Shown here piece after piece: positions 4,573 through 5,075 of a DNA stretch of 5,075 nt. The notes beneath the pieces were generated by a model. The model had not been told where the DNA came from. It did no database searches and worked only from the letters and a program-made list of their open reading frames with translations. How positions within the stretch are numbered: position 1 is the stretch's first letter; each line of letters opens with the position of its first letter. Made by a program: the position numbers and the translations under genes. The DNA comes from Rhodococcus sp. (in: high G+C Gram-positive bacteria) (GTDB taxonomy: Bacteria > Actinomycetota > Actinomycetes > Mycobacteriales > Mycobacteriaceae): the NCBI GenBank assembly GCA_012515885.1, contig JAAYXN010000157.1, positions 1 through 5,075 on the forward strand, read 5' to 3'.

Positions 4573-5075
4573 GTGCCAATTGCGACTCCCGAGGTTTACG
4601 CCGAGATGCTGCAGCGGGCCAAGGAGCACTCATTTGCGTTCCCGGCCATCAACTGCACCTCTTCGGAGACCATCAACGCCGCCATTAAGGGTTTCGCCGA
4701 CGCGGGAAGTGACGGCATCATCCAGTTCTCGACGGGCGGCGCAGAATTTGGTTCCGGTCTCGGCGTCAAAGACATGGTGACCGGTGCGGTTGCGTTGGCA
4801 GAATTCGCCCACGTCATTGCCGCCAAGTACGACATCACCATCGCCCTGCACACCGATCACTGCCCCAAGGACAAGCTGGACACCTTCGTCCGCCCCCTGC
4901 TGGAGATCTCGCAGGAACGCGTCAGCGCAGGCCAGAACCCGCTGTTCCAGTCGCACATGTGGGACGGCTCAGCGGTTCCGATCGACGAGAACCTGACGAT
5001 CGCCCAGGATCTGCTTGCTCGCGCTAAGGCCGCCAACATCATCCTTGAGGTGGAGATCGGCGTCGTCGGCGGCGA
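4573..5075 (+). CDS. fba: Class II fructose-1,6-bisphosphate aldolase, 3' partial
   Basis: A zinc-dependent cytoplasmic aldolase that interconverts fructose-1,6-bisphosphate with dihydroxyacetone phosphate and glyceraldehyde-3-phosphate in glycolysis and gluconeogenesis. The window holds the first 167 residues of a protein usually about 344 long; the rest is off the right edge. Visible features are 'FAFPAINCTSSETINAAIKG' near 21-40, 'QFSTGGAEF' at 51-59, and 'ALHTDHC' at 91-97 with the catalytic D95 and zinc ligand H96, the same numbers as in the M. tuberculosis enzyme. 'LFQSHMWDGSAVP' (124-136) and 'EVEIGVVGG' at the end are also conserved. The other zinc-ligand histidines lie beyond the window. 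It starts with GTG behind a strong ribosome site and is transcribed away from dedA. A nested inverted repeat in the spacer may control it. The identification is essentially certain. Confidence 0.98.
   Translation, partial: MPIATPEVYAEMLQRAKEHSFAFPAINCTSSETINAAIKGFADAGSDGIIQFSTGGAEFGSGLGVKDMVTGAVALAEFAHVIAAKYDITIALHTDHCPKDKLDTFVRPLLEISQERVSAGQNPLFQSHMWDGSAVPIDENLTIAQDLLARAKAANIILEVEIGVVGG

Noticed and set aside
4379..4633. Minus-strand open frame upstream of dedA
   Set aside because: It reads out of the fba coding start through the divergent promoter region. The product has no domain and the frame does not continue into dedA.
4446..4688. Small plus-strand open frame in the dedA-fba spacer
   Set aside because: It runs through the putative fba promoter and into fba out of frame, with no ribosome site or recognisable protein.

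Overview
The window looks like a chromosomal segment from a mycolic-acid-type actinobacterium (order Mycobacteriales: Corynebacterium, Gordonia, Rhodococcus, Mycobacterium and relatives). The reasons are its high G+C, its GTG starts with strong GGAGG-type ribosome sites, a class II fructose-bisphosphate aldolase very close to the M. tuberculosis enzyme as I remember it, and the gene order GH76 / dedA / fba, which I recall from mycobacterial chromosomes (Rv0365c-Rv0364-Rv0363c). The genus cannot be fixed from the sequence. No mobile element, CRISPR array, tRNA or rRNA was seen.

Layout, left to right. Bases 1-1047 are the 3' part of a plus-strand gene for a very Gly/Ala/Val-rich protein with a glycine at almost every fourth residue over about 140 residues; its start lies off the left edge. 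A 17-bp tandem duplication and a perfect 30-bp palindrome, probably a terminator, follow it. A plus-strand block comes next: a predicted lipoprotein with a Thr-rich linker and a six-cysteine domain (1216-1824), a SPOUT/TrmH-type RNA methyltransferase (1845-2504), and a GH76-family glycoside hydrolase (2549-3670). The GH76 stop codon touches the stop codon of a convergent minus-strand dedA gene (3671-4369) with no base between them. A 203-bp divergent spacer then carries a likely leaderless dedA promoter and a nested inverted repeat in front of fba. The aldolase gene starts at the GTG at 4573 and runs off the right edge.

How the genes relate. Most are conserved housekeeping or envelope genes and do not form one pathway. 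Fba is the glycolytic/gluconeogenic aldolase. DedA is an inner-membrane protein of a family tied to membrane lipid flipping and proton-motive-force maintenance. TrmH methylates an RNA ribose. The lipoprotein and the GH76 enzyme may both act on the envelope, though the GH76 protein has no visible export signal. The least explained items are the glycine-repeat protein and the nested dyad upstream of fba. I did not find convincing evidence of a new multi-gene system.
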